DNA of 64,000 nucleotides from Leguminivora glycinivorella. Taxonomy: Eukaryota; Arthropoda; Insecta; Lepidoptera; Tortricidae. Each line of letters begins with the position of its first letter. The first letter of the stretch is position 1. Of this stretch, positions 22,888-33,050 are shown piece by piece. Both the position numbers and the translations under genes were made by a program. The stretch lies in the NCBI RefSeq assembly GCF_023078275.1, contig NC_062977.1, forward strand, positions 15,459,118 through 15,523,117, written 5' to 3'. Under the pieces are notes generated by a model. It searched no databases. It was not told the DNA's origin and was given only the letters and a program-made list of their open reading frames with translations.

Positions 22888-23069
22888 CAATATTAAAATT
22901 TTGAAAAAACCCCCGACCGCGACATAGTACACCGATTTTCATGAAACATGGCTAAGAACACTCCCGACTTACTCAGCTTTCAGAAAAAAAAACTAAATCC
23001 AAATCGGTTCATCCGTTCGGGAGCTACGATGCCACAGACAGACACACACACAGACAGCAAAACAGACAA

Positions 23070-23104
<35 letters not shown>

Positions 23105-23264
23105 CACACACAGACAGACACACACACACAGACAGACACACACACAGACAGACACACACACAGACAGACACACACACAGACAGACACACACACAGACAGA
23201 CACACACACAGACAGACACGTCAAACTTATAACACCCCGTCGTTTTTGCGTCGGGGGTCAAAAA
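22888..23264 (+). mobile_element. Family A copy 2 with long (ACAG/ACAC)n tract
   Basis: CCCCCGACCGCGACATAGTA through to GTCAAACTTATAACACCCCG and TGCGTCGGGGGTC. The internal tract (about 23034-23220) alternates CAGACAGA and CACACACA units. Open frames across it on both strands are purely repetitive peptide (CVCVCLSV or TDRQTDTH) and are not genes. Confidence 0.9.
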
Positions 23265-23364
23265 TGAGCCTTTACTGATCATCCACCTAGAAAACACGTA
23301 TGCATTCCTTTTATTTCTACCATGCTGTACCGAAATTGATGGAAAAGTGCATTGATGTCTGCTT

Positions 23365-23484
23365 AGGGTAAACACGCCTCATTCGGTGACACGCCTAATT
23401 CGGTGATAAAAACTTTGAAGCACTATTCCGAAAGACGATTTATGGTTGTTTCAGGCGTGTTACCGAATGAGGCGAGTTTACCCT
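23365..23484. mobile_element. Mariner-like MITE (120 bp) flanked by TA
   Basis: AGGGTAAACACGCCTCATTC with GGTGACACGCCT faces AGGCGTGTTACC and GAATGAGGCGAGTTTACCCT. The arms differ at two positions over about 32 bp. TA flanks GGGTAAAC on both sides, which fits Tc1/mariner-type insertion. Confidence 0.85.
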
Positions 23485-24403
23485 ATTATCTACTAATGCC
23501 CATTCGGCCCCATCAAATTATCGACCCACGTCATTTTCATACAATGTCACAACTACCTCTAATACCTATATTTTTATACTACCTGTCCCCATGCATGTTT
23601 GTAACGTGTAATTATAGAAGATAACGCACGTTCTACTACCTACCGCCGTGTCGTTTACATAAAGTGAGCGTAACCGTGTACTTTCCGTTTTACGGACCGT
23701 CTGTCCATAATTTTATGTTTTATGGACATGTACCTTAATTATTATAGATTTGATATCTTTTAGTAGTTACTATGTAGGCAGCGAAAACGGGATGTTTTTA
23801 TTTTTCCTATTGTACGAATTTGGAAGAGGTATCTTCATTGAATTCAATATTTCAGTAATATGAATATGGTAATTTTTTTAATTATTAGATTTTTTTAAAT
23901 TTATGTTTCACATATCCCTCTCGGGTTGAGAGATCTGTGTCATGCAATGTGTTTATTTATTTTATTTTACATTTTTAAATTAGGCTAGTTTATATTTCCC
24001 ATTTCATATGTAATTAATTTCAAATATTTAATTACGTTTACTCGTGATAGTCGTAATATCATTTTCAATAATAAACTTATGATCCAATTGTTAAACTACG
24101 AAATCAACAAATAATATAATGAAATCATCATGAAATAAATAAAAGTACCTAGTTATTCGTTAAATAATTATTTTCCGTCCTATTCAGGGCAATTAAATTA
24201 ACACACGACGAGGTTAATTTAAGGGACAGAAGGGTAGTTAAATTTCTCAACGGACGCACTTATCTTAATTATAACATCCACGTCGCTTAAGCCCAGCTAA
24301 GTTTACAAAATTACAAGCAACTTGAAAACTAGTCAACTCTAAGAAAAGCCTAGGTGTAAACCCGAAAATATAATTAAAAAAAAATAAAAAATAAATAACA
24401 TAC
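23485..24403. other. No gene seen; very AT-rich
   Basis: Nothing recognised beyond poly-A/T runs. Confidence 0.5.
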
Positions 24404-24426
24404 GGTTGACTCTTTCCTCTCGCCAT
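24404..24426 (-). CDS. Possible short first coding exon (MARGKSQP...), weak
   Basis: On the minus strand GAAAAATGGCGAGAGGAAAG gives an ATG in a very good start context, followed after 23 coding bases by GTATGT, a possible donor. A TCAGT initiator-like motif lies about 45 bp upstream, and the sequence further upstream (24500-24640) is GC-richer. Eight residues cannot identify a protein, and this may be chance. Confidence 0.22.
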
Positions 24427-25184
24427 TTTTCCGAAGCACTCACAAAAATTAACACTGGCCGGAAAATCACTGATCACCAATTCACCGTCGTTCGATTTTT
24501 AAAATTCGAATTTAAAAAGTTTCGGCGGCAAGCTGTCACATGAGCATGATCGCGGGGTCCGTAAGTCCGTATCGCCTCTCTCCGAGATCTCGACTCGATC
24601 CGAAGTTCCGAACGACGCAGGCGCCCTACTTCGATACCATAACCAGTCGTTTATGTGAGACTGAGACCACACGTTATCTTCTTCAATTGATAGAAAGAGA
24701 TAACATGCATTGTACAAATAACTCTTTTTCAATAGTTTTGAATGACAAATTCTTTACGCTATAGTATTGTTAATTTACCATTCTTTTGATAACACTGGAA
24801 TTTATTTCATTTAAACGTATTTTGTGAGTCAGCGCAGGCTTGCTCAGTATAGGACTTGTTACGCCATCTGGCGACGACTAACTGTAGTATTTCACTCGCT
24901 CCCTCGCTATAGATAGTGCTTTGTGTGGTAACCTGTGATGACTATTCGTTAGTATGCAATGAAAACTACAGATGGCACTATTACACCAAATATTCTAAAA
25001 AAACTGTAATTGAAATAAGTACCTATAAATAAAATAGTTACTAATACAAATGGTAGTGATAATAGCAAATATTAAAAACGTATTGTTTATTGTACCTACC
25101 TATTTTTTATTCGCTAAGTTAACACAGCCGTTAAAAAACAGTAGGTTGCCTACTTAACTTATTTAGCAGACTTCTCTGTTCCAG
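24427..25184. other. No gene seen; GC-richer at 24530-24640
   Basis: The GC-richer part could be a promoter for the weak minus-strand exon. Opposing short frames here lack protein character. Confidence 0.4.
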
Positions 25185-25226
25185 TCATCATCAGCGGCGA
25201 TGGACCACAAAATGACTGGGATGACA
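25185..25226 (+). other. Exon-like segment (42 nt), low support
   Basis: Preceded by a good polypyrimidine tract and acceptor (ACTTCTCTGTTCCAG) and followed by GTGAGT. Two frames are open (SSSAAMDHKMTGMT or, offset, IISGDGPQNDWDD). Length is a multiple of three, as in a cassette microexon. No neighbouring exon can be tied to it. Confidence 0.22.
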
Positions 25227-25460
25227 GTGAGTAGGTACTTACTGCATGTAATATCAAAACGAGTTAAATAATTTTCATGTTTACAGTGAAATATGTACTT
25301 GAGGAATTATAATATTTCACTGAAACATGGAAAAAAATCGATTAGTTGAAATGATCCGGCAGTCCAAATTTGCCCTCATGTACCTTATTTTATAATTAAT
25401 TAATTATTCATACCACATTCCTAGGTATGCTGATAGAATTTCAGGATTTTATGTATAAAT

Positions 25461-25674
25461 GTCCGTCTGTCTGTCTGTTTATCTGTCTGTCTGTCTGTGT
25501 GTGTGTGTCTGTCGGTGGCATCGTAGCTCCCGAACGGATGAACCGATTTAGATTATTTTTTTTGTCTGAAAGTTGAGTTAGTCGGGAGTGTTCTTAGCCA
25601 TGTTTCATGAAAATCGGTCTACTATGTCGCGGTCGGGGGTTTTTTCAAAATTTTAATTTTGTGATTAGGTTATT
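25461..25674 (-). mobile_element. Family A copy 3 (antisense, 3'-truncated)
   Basis: Starts inside the GTCT microsatellite and runs through GGCATCGTAGCTCCCGAACG and GTCGCGGTCGGGGGTTTTTT to TTTTAATTTTGTGATTAGGT. The 3' hairpin end of the family is missing. Confidence 0.88.
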
Positions 25675-26075
25675 GTCAGTTATAACAATATTCAAAGTGT
25701 TTGGACTTTGGACTATTGAGAGTCTCCAAGGAAATCCCACAAGTAAAAGTCACAACATTCACTCAAAAGTTTCTACTGAATGTACTTATATTTTCTATTA
25801 TGTATCATTTACTGTGGCCACTGTGGGACGAATGTCACATCTGTTACGAGTTAGATATTTCTGACCCTCATCTCTGTCACAAGAATATTGGGTACTGAAA
25901 GAAACTGGACGAAGCGGGGAAAACCTGTCAGGTATATCAAAAAGGTATGCACAAATTGATATGGCTGATATTTTCCTGACTGGGGATCGATTTTTGTATT
26001 TCGAACGCACGAATTCGCTGTTCGAAAGTCTGTGGAAAACGACGTAAATGCTATTTTTGAAAAAGGACGGCTAGT
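25675..26075. other. No gene seen
   Basis: Overlapping short frames, none with recognisable protein features. Confidence 0.5.
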
Positions 26076-26238
26076 AATTTTAAAAATTTTGAAAAAACTC
26101 CCGACCCCGACATAGTGGACCGATTTTCATGAAACATGGCTAAGAACACTCCCGACTAACTCGGATTTCAGACAATAAAATCTAAATCTAAATCGGTCCA
26201 TCCGTTCGAGAGCTACGATGCCACAGACAGACACACAC

Positions 26239-26300
<62 letters not shown>

Positions 26301-26720
26301 GGACAGACAGACAGACAGACACGTCAAACTTATAACAAATACTATGTAAACTCTACGAGTTAATACGTGCAGCTCGGTGCCAAAGTTGGCAACATGCACA
26401 CTAGCGCTCCTAGCGGCATGAGTTGATCAAAATAGTTTAGTTTCATACAGCATAAAATTAAAAAAAATTACAAATTCTTATTTTTTTGTTTTATTCCGTC
26501 TAAAAATGTTAAAGTAGATCAAGTAATAGCATTTTCTATTTTAATTTGATCAAATAAAAGTCTGAACAACTACTTTGATCAACTCGAACCGCTAGATGGC
26601 GGCGCTAGTAAAATTGTTGCCGCTCAATTGTATGGGAAACGTCAGAAGCTGCACGTATTAACTCTAGAGTTTATATAGTATTTGCTTATAACACCCCTTC
26701 GTTTTTGCGTCGGGGGTTAA
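26076..26720 (+). mobile_element. Family A copy 4, interrupted by a 349-bp MITE
   Basis: The 5' part (26076-26335) ends at GTCAAACTTATAA. The 3' part resumes at 26685 with CTTATAACACCCCTTCG and ends GCGTCGGGGGTTA. Removing the insert and one CTTATAA restores the family A sequence. Confidence 0.9.
26336..26684. mobile_element. 349-bp inverted-repeat DNA element with CTTATAA target duplication
   Basis: Ends CAAATACTATGTAAACTCTA and TAGAGTTTATATAGTATTTG, inverted, with the arms continuing through AGTTAATACGTGCAGC. A weaker inverted match (AGTTGATCAAA / TTTGATCAACT, then CTAGCGG / CCGCTAGA) extends further in. CTTATAA flanks it at 26329-26335 and 26685-26691. The TIR and a 7- to 8-bp duplication suggest a hAT-type non-autonomous element, but the superfamily is inferred. 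Confidence 0.88.
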
Positions 26721-26925
26721 TAAAACTAGTGGTAATGACCACTCGTTTTCGATTCTGTAGAATTTAAATCGCTAGTAGTGGAGATATTATTGAACGCATT
26801 TCACGAAATCGAATGACCGAGATTCAAAAATCGGCCCCCTGTTGGTAAATTATTTGATGCTTGTGGTAGTTTTACAGCTCAATAGAAACATAATATACCA
26901 TAATATACAATATACATTACGTCAT

Positions 26926-27163
26926 ACCTAATCACAAAATTAAAATTTTGAAAGAACCCTACACGTAGTCGACCGATTTTCATGAAACATGGCTAAGAAC
27001 GCTCCCGACTAACTCAGGTTTCAAACAAAAAAAAAATCTAAATCGGTTCACCCGTTCGGGAGCTACGATGCCACAGACAGACACACACACACACACACAT
27101 AGAGACAGACATACAGACACGTCAAACTTATAACACTCCGTCGTTTTTGCGTCGGTTAAAAAC
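26926..27163 (+). mobile_element. Family A copy 5
   Basis: ACCTAATCACAAAATTAAAA at the start, a short (AC)n/(AGAC)n tract, and TCAAACTTATAACACTCCGT with a shortened GCGTCGGTTAAAAA end. The 5' end matches copies 1, 3 and 6, which defines the family start. Confidence 0.9.
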
Positions 27164-27245
27164 CGATAATTAAAATTCAGTCTTTTACTCCTTGAATATC
27201 TAATAAGTAGATGTATCGTACTTCAAAGGTGTTCTCTTTTCACAA

Positions 27246-27640
27246 GGGTGCGCGCTCACGGGCGACAAAGTTGCTCTACGACTTACGTATTTGTATGATA
27301 AGTTGTGTCGCTTCGTGAGCGCACTTTCATACTAGCCCACACTGAGAGAAATTTGCATTGTGAATTTAACAAGTTCGACTTGTTGCGGTTTATCCGTTTG
27401 AATCAGCCAAACGTATGTTTAAAACAATATGTGTCAGGTTGTTTTTATAAAATCGACTTGTTGATTCAAATATATTGCCGATTCAAATAACAAGTAGCTT
27501 GTTGTTTGAACCAAAGAGCACGTAGGCGCTATTTTAACCAAAAAACTTGTTGAACGAACATGAAAACTGGTTGTATTTTCTCTCAGTGCATGGTCGCGAC
27601 AAAAAAGTCGTTTTGAAAAGTCGCCCGTGGGCGCCCCTCT
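27246..27640. mobile_element. Inverted-repeat element U, probably split by V
   Basis: GTGCGCGCTCACGGGCGAC at the left and GTCGCCCGTGGGCGCCCC at the right are imperfect inverse matches. The left part also folds on itself (GCGCTCACG ... CGTGAGCGC). Confidence 0.5.
27340..27588. mobile_element. MITE V with CACTGAGAGAAA termini
   Basis: CACTGAGAGAAATTTG at the left and ATTTTCTCTCAGTG at the right. The interior is built of AACAAGT/ACTTGTT words in both orientations. No coding content. Confidence 0.75.
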
Positions 27641-27888
27641 AACAGAAAGATCAACACGTCACCATGAACGTCGAGCAGGAATATTGGTTTAAGAAGAAAA
27701 GGAAATAGAATCTGACTTGTGATCGCAAGAGGAAATTACTGTAGCAAGTTTTCCTTCGATACAATTTTTCTTATTACCAGACTAACCCGAGAGACATTAC
27801 CGAGGGGTAATATTTTGTTTTTGACAACTACAGCTACTACAGCAACGCAAAAAGAGGGTTATGATCTTGACCTGCATATATGTATGTA

Positions 27889-28147
27889 TGACGACCGGTC
27901 TGGCTCACTCGGTAGTGACCCTGCCTGCTGAGCCGCGGTCCCAGGTTCGAATCCGGTAAGGGCATTTATTTGTGTGATGAGCACAGATATTTGTTCCTGA
28001 GTCGTGGATGTTTTCTATATATATAAGTATGTATTTATCTATTTAAGTATGCATATCGTCGCTTAGCACCCATAGTACAAGCTTTGCTTAGTTTTGGGCT
28101 AAGTTGATCTGTGTAAGGTGTCCCCCAATATTTATTTATTTATTTAT
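27889..28147 (+). mobile_element. SINE family I, copy 2
   Basis: Near-identical to 22008-22264: TGACGACCGGTCTGGCTCAC, GGTTCGAATCCGG, CACCCATAGTACAAGCTTTG, then (TATT)n. About 259 bp; full length. Confidence 0.92.
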
Positions 28148-29069
28148 AATTAATTTATTTTTACAGAAATCCCTGACGTAACTGGTGACTGAAGAACTGG
28201 CGACTTCCTCTAGTGACAATTTACAAATGTGATGCATTGAGAAAATGCTGCCATTAGTGAACAGCGTGCAGCGCCGCAATTTAGATTTAAGTTAGTTATT
28301 AAACGGCATTACTCATTGGGCTTGGATTTAATAATTTCAGTTTCAATGTTTATTTTAGAATATTTTATTTGTGCTGATACTGCTGATGTTTAAATTTACA
28401 TTTAGAGCCTGTTAATTTTGTATTCTAACCAAGTCAGATTAATTTTAAGTGTAAAATATAGTATACTTAAGTATACCTAGTTGTTGATTATAAATTATCG
28501 GAATATCCTAATGCAACACAGTTTTTGATTTGTATTAACAGTGTCGAAAGCGAAATCACTAATAGTTTTACTATTCTGAGAATAGAGAACCCTACAACGC
28601 GCGATGAAAACCTCATCAAATATGCAAGAGTTCGTTCACAGAGAGGAGTACACGAACTTTGTATATCTACGTACAAACATGTGCAATTGTGCATATATAT
28701 TATGAATTATGACAAATTATTATGGTAATGAAGTTTTTACACAGTCTATCTGTGTTCTGGTATGAGTTTTCTGGGAAGACTAATTGTAATTAACGAAACA
28801 CTAGGTAAATATCTACCGAATCAATCACCAAATCATACTGCACGGCAATAAGTGTCGCAGATTATTGCTATCTTATTTACCTACCGTGTTGTTTATGGTA
28901 TAAGTATGCAACGAAGAGTTCACTCACGTTTTAAATGAACCTCAAGATGAGTTATAATAGCAGAGATCAGTTTTCTTTCCAAAACCCTGGTCATTTTCGC
29001 AGTCGACTCCTAGCGTCTAATAGCGAATTTATGTACTGTTACTTATTATTCTTTTGTGCGACTGCTCAT
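28148..29069. other. No gene seen
   Basis: AT-rich, nothing recognised. Confidence 0.5.
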
Positions 29070-29145
29070 TAAAACAGACAGACAGGCAGACAGACGGACA
29101 GTCGCACCATAAGGGTACCTTTTTCGTACAGAATCCTAATAGTAA
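29070..29145 (+). mobile_element. Family B 3' fragment, diverged
   Basis: A CAGACAGACAGGCAGACAGA tract followed by ATAAGGGTACC and CGTACAGAATCCTAATA, a decayed form of the family B terminus. Confidence 0.5.
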
Positions 29146-29149
29146 ATTA

Positions 29150-29372
29150 CGATACAAATGCGAAAAGGAGGAAGTTATAAACGAGTGGCGATAAATTAAA
29201 ACACGATCGAAGGGAGTGTTTTAAATCGACACGAGTTGCGAATTTCTTTTCGCACGTGTATCGTACGACGTTTTTCAGTACCTAAAGATGGCCCTCCGAA
29301 GTTTCGACCTGACATATAATGAACCACTTCTCGCACTAGTGCGTAAAAAAACACCATCTGTACTGAAAAACT
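29150..29372 (+). repeat. Family T copy 1
   Basis: Shares ATTACGATACAA, GAGTGTTTTAAAT, GACACGAGTTGCGAATTTC, TTTTCGCACGTGTATCGTAC and CTAGTGCGTAAAAAA with 56515-56702. ACGATACAA.TGCG is repeated in inverse as CGCACGTGTATCGT inside the unit. Confidence 0.72.
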
Positions 29373-30076
29373 TATTAACGCTGCACCTAATTTAAGAGAG
29401 TAGTTGTTGTTAAACCTGAAGAGCTATGTTAACACTAATGTTATGTGCACGTAAAGTTACTTTGCCGCGTTAACTAGGTGCTTTGGTCATCGTACACGAC
29501 GAACGTACACATAGTTCGTTGGGTACATTTTCGTTGACGTTAACTACCAGTGGGCTGTTTCACCACACAATTTGACAATGACAATTATATGTCTATTTCT
29601 GGGTTGATAAGTAACATTATTACTCAGCGTCAATACCTATTTCCTTGTTGAACATGCAATGAACGGTGAAATATCACTGTCGGGTGACAAGTTTCAGTAT
29701 ATTATGAAATAAACCACTGTAACAAAACCCACTCATATGTAGCTCAAATTTCAATTAGTCTTTAGTGAAACTGCTGTTGATTTTTTTTTCTACCCCGGGA
29801 AGTTTAAACAATATAAGATTTGAGAGAAGAAGGACATTAAGTAATTCTAATTTATTTAGGAAGAATTTATACGATATCGTGATAAGTTGATAACCTCATC
29901 ACAAATGTCTGTCTAAAAAAATGAAATTGCACATCTTATGGACGTAGCACATCTTAAATCTTAATGCATTTAGACTGGAGACGACAGACAGTCTGACGAT
30001 TTTGCACGGAGGGATATTTTTAACGCCTTATCAGATAAACAACCCATAAAATAAGTATAACTACTAATGTTTTCAG
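29373..30076. other. No gene seen
   Basis: Nothing recognised up to the exon-like segment that follows. Confidence 0.5.
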
Positions 30077-30127
30077 CAGAGGGATAAGGTCTTAGGAGGC
30101 AACTCCCTTCCAAATGTTCTAAGACAG
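30077..30127 (+). other. Exon-like segment (51 nt) with branch-point signal
   Basis: Flanked by TACTAATGTTTTCAG (a near-consensus branch point and acceptor) and by GACAG followed by GTAAGC (consensus donor). The 51 bases are exactly 17 open codons (QRDKVLGGNSLPNVLRQ). This fits a small cassette exon of a plus-strand gene. It faces, 36 bp away, the minus-strand exon at 30164, so the two would belong to different transcripts. No other exon of this gene is recognised. Confidence 0.33.
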
Positions 30128-30163
30128 GTAAGCAAATCAAAATAACAAAATTTTAACACTCAC

Positions 30164-30321
30164 ATTTTAACCTTCTTTCCGTCCGTCTGCCCCGAGATAG
30201 TAGCCGGTGGTGGGGGAAGATCGTCCATCGGCACCTCTTCATTCGGCGGCGACGGCGGCGACTTATCGAACTCGGCGATCGGCGCTAGCTCCGGCATCGG
30301 AGACACCGAGTTGCTATCCAT
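30164..30321 (-). CDS. Candidate first coding exon of an unidentified host gene
   Basis: The minus strand starts at an ATG in strong context (GTCGGCGATGGATAGC). It encodes 52 codons beginning MDSNSVSPMPELAPIAEF and ending near TISGQTDGKKVK, then leaves in phase 2 at a consensus donor (AAAAT followed by GTGAGT). Composition is protein-like: acidic, with proline runs PPSPP and LPPPP, and a basic KKVK end, in GC-rich codons unlike the AT-rich flanks. This suggests a disordered N-terminus. The upstream sequence (to about 30460) is possible 5' UTR, and TTAATCGCTTACAG at about 30460 could be an upstream acceptor. I do not recognise the gene, and following exons would lie to the left. Confidence 0.55.
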
Positions 30322-30978
30322 CGCCGACAACTTTATAGGAGACACTTTGACTACTTTTAGAACCCGTCTACAGCCCCCGGAACACCGGAGGAACACGGAA
30401 CACAATCTTCTCCAAGTTTTCCAATCAATTCACTGGATTAGCTCCGGAACTCGGGACCTGTAAGCGATTAAACTGTTTATTACTTGTTATAACAGTTCCG
30501 AGCTCTGAGTAAATTTGAGTATTTATGGCAGTTGTTTACAGATTTCACGAGATCAATTATTGGTTAAGCTAAACTTTATTTTTGTTGAATTTAACTGACA
30601 CCATTTAGACTCTTTTTGTCTGACCTTTGACCACAGACGTAATGACACGTTCGAAACGTAAGTTTTACTCAGGTAAATCCCGTTTCTGTTTAAAATTATT
30701 ATTCTCCATTTATTATTAAATGGGGGCTAGATAATCACTTAAAATAACGTTGTCAGTGTAGCGAATGTTTGTCTGGTCGGAAGCGAGGAAGGCCAATGTC
30801 CTGCGCCCTACCATTACGCTTCCTATCCGCTTGACATGACACGGAAGGGTCCGGACCCAAATAAAAATAACTATACACGAATCACCACCGTCGGTCGCGC
30901 CGCGTGAAATCAAAATACGCCCGATACACCGTGTTGTTGGTCAACTTTATTTATTTTGGCATGTCGCAGTTTGAGAAT
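30322..30978 (-). other. Probable 5' UTR/promoter side of the minus-strand exon; no other gene
   Basis: The frame upstream of the ATG stays open for 28 codons without a further ATG. The rest (30460-30978) is AT-rich; a short GC-richer part at 30770-30900 has no support as coding. Confidence 0.35.
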
Positions 30979-31045
30979 AATTCAGTTTTGTATATAAAAT
31001 AACTTTAGTTAAGCAACTAAAGTTATTTTAACAACAAAGAACTGA
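30979..31045. repeat. Hairpin with 15-bp perfect inner arms
   Basis: AAAATAACTTTAGTT (30996-31010) and AACTAAAGTTATTTT (31015-31029) around AAGC. AATTCAGTT ... AACTGAATT extends the symmetry outward. Confidence 0.85.
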
Positions 31046-31135
31046 ATTAAAACCGAAATAAATTACACTTATGAAAGAAAAAGTGACCAAGTCCTCTGGT
31101 GCCTGAGGCTGGAATCGAACCAGCGTACTCTCCAA
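31046..31135 (-). mobile_element. SINE family II fragment
   Basis: GAGGCTGGAATCGAACCAGC with GTACTCTCC is the inverse of a tRNA T-arm-like box B. It is preceded by AAAAAGTGACCAAGTCC, parallel to 48180-48230. Confidence 0.6.
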
Positions 31136-31261
31136 CAAAACAAACAACTGTTCATTAGAACAAAAAACAGAGCTTGTTGCATCAAAAAGTTATCACATTA
31201 GACATTTTTAGGAAAATACACCTGGAAATTTTTGTTTAATCTTCGTGCCTTGAAATCCTCG

Positions 31262-31400
31262 CAACGTTCAATACCCCACTTTTCAAATCACTCGCTGCAT
31301 TCGCGGTTCAATATTGGAATTTTTCGCTAGCTCGGGTATCAATATCGGCACGTGCGGTTGAACAACTTTTGCCCCCTTGTAAAACAAATGACTACTTATT
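31262..31400 (+). repeat. Family S copy 2, partial
   Basis: ATCACTCGCTGCATTCGCGG and TTTTGCCCCCTTGTAAAACA correspond to the 3' part of the copy at 20720. Confidence 0.65.
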
Positions 31401-31406
31401 AACAAC

Positions 31407-31551
31407 TAAGGCCGATTTTTCAGTCGCCAGATACATTTATCTATCAGATAAAGTTATCACTATCATTTTCATCAAACGTATCAATGTACAATGACAGCTA
31501 ACATTTATCTGACAGATATTATTTATCTGGCGATTGAAAAACCAGCCCTAA
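31407..31551. mobile_element. MITE O (145 bp)
   Basis: TAAGGCCGATTTTTCAGTCG with CCAGATA faces TATCTGGCGATTGAAAAACC and AGCCCTAA. TATCTGA/TCAGATA words fill the interior. Confidence 0.83.
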
Positions 31552-32349
31552 ATAGAAATATATATTCCATAAAGAAGAGTAAGGGACATAACAACAGTCA
31601 AATTAAATTAGACTAAACGACTTCGAAAACAATTTGATAATATCGATCGATCGCGGTGAATGAAACTCGATATAACAATAAAGTCTTATCTTTGATTTCA
31701 ATTGATCACTCGTAATGGTTCGTGAGAGTTCCATTCACTGAAGAAGCGTGGGCTTTGTAATTTATTAGGGTATTATTGACAAGTGTTAATTAATGATGTG
31801 ATAATTAGTTGAGTATTATTATTAGTTAATAAAAAATCATGCTGTCGTTTAACCATCATAAAATACTTACCTAAGCAATTTGCCAATTACGTCTACAAAA
31901 AAAATGGGTACCTTTATTTTCCAATTGTAAGTATATTTTATTTTATATTATTTTTGCTCAAACCACCTTTGCGATGTATTTTACCGTTATTAAACTCTAA
32001 CCTCGGATATTTTCACGGCAAATTGTTTTTAAAAATTAACTTTTGTACAGTCGATTATAATATTTCAACTTGACTGAGGTTTTAATGCGACCGTGACGAT
32101 CTCTCGGTGATTGGCGCAAATTTTCCACTCAACTTTCACCTAATGCACATAATTTCACACAAACGCCACAAATAAATAATAATCGTACCAAAATTACTTC
32201 AACAAATTGTTAGATCAGAATCTGCCCCTGGAAAGGAAATATCTAAGATCATAATATATATGTAATGAATGAACTATTCATAAGAGCTTGTAACTAGGCC
32301 TACATGAATAAAGATATTTTGAATTGAATTGAATTGAAATTAGCTATTT
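31552..32349. other. No gene seen
   Basis: AT-rich. GAATTGAATTGAATTG at about 32322-32338 is a short simple repeat. Confidence 0.5.
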
Positions 32350-32610
32350 ATTATACAAGGGTGCAAAGTTGTATTTTAACGCCGAGTGTGGAATTGAAAA
32401 ACGAGCAAATGAAAGGATTCTATAGTTGAACCACGAGCGAAGCGAGTTCCACCCCACTTTTATCAATTTTAAGGCAGAAAATTTGGCTATATTCAAGGTC
32501 AAATCACTTTACCCACAAATGGATAAAATGCGTTTTTACCCGCTGGTATTAAAGGATAAAACACGTGTTTCGGAGCTAGTGAGGGGCAAAAGCTTTTTTA
32601 ATGTCATTCG
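32350..32610 (-). repeat. Family S copy 3 (antisense)
   Basis: ACAAGGGTGCAAAGTTGTAT, TTAACGCCGAGTGTGGAATT, CGAGCGAAGCGAG, GATAAAATGCGTTTTTACCC and GGAGCTAGTGAGGGG mirror the copy at 20720. A 106-codon frame overlapping it is incidental. Confidence 0.78.
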
Positions 32611-32754
32611 GCACTTTATTCTATTAAGTATTTCTAATACCTACAAGTACATATTAATCCGAATATTTCGTCCTGTTTGGGCAGAAAATATTCCAATCAG
32701 CCGAGCAAGTACGCGCCTTCGTTTTAAATGTAAATCAAACGAATAGAAAACATC

Positions 32755-33015
32755 AGGCCCCGTAGCCGAATGGCATTTCTGCGACGCGAAACGAAACGCC
32801 GCGAAAGGTAGTCGAGGAACGTAGTACGCACGAAACTAAATGATAGATATCATTGCTCTTGCGTTTCTGCGAGCCGAATGGCATTTCTGCGACGCGAAAC
32901 GAAAACGAAACGCCGCGAAAGGTAGTCTGGCTCTGTCGCGCCAATACTCAAGAGCGATAGAGATAGATATCTACGAGCGTTTCGTGAGCGTTTGTGCCAT
33001 TTGTCTACGTACCCT
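32755..33015 (+). mobile_element. Family D, tandem pair (copy 4)
   Basis: The 5' part of the element (CCGAATGGCATTTCTGCGAC, GAAACGCCGCGAAAGGTAGT) occurs twice, about 115 bp apart. The second unit continues to the normal right end (GAGCGTTTGTGCCATTTGTC). Either one copy inserted in another, or an internal duplication. Confidence 0.83.
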
Positions 33016-33050
33016 GAGATCCAAACTAACAGCATTAATTAGGGTAAACC

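Noticed and set aside
22980..23375. Long open frames on both strands giving Cys/Val or Thr/Asp/Gln repeat peptides
   Set aside because: They are translations of the family A microsatellite. Similar frames occur wherever that tract is long (for example 26127-26399).
32426..32746. 106-codon frame on the plus strand
   Set aside because: It overlaps family S in antisense, starts inside the repeat and has no recognisable domain.
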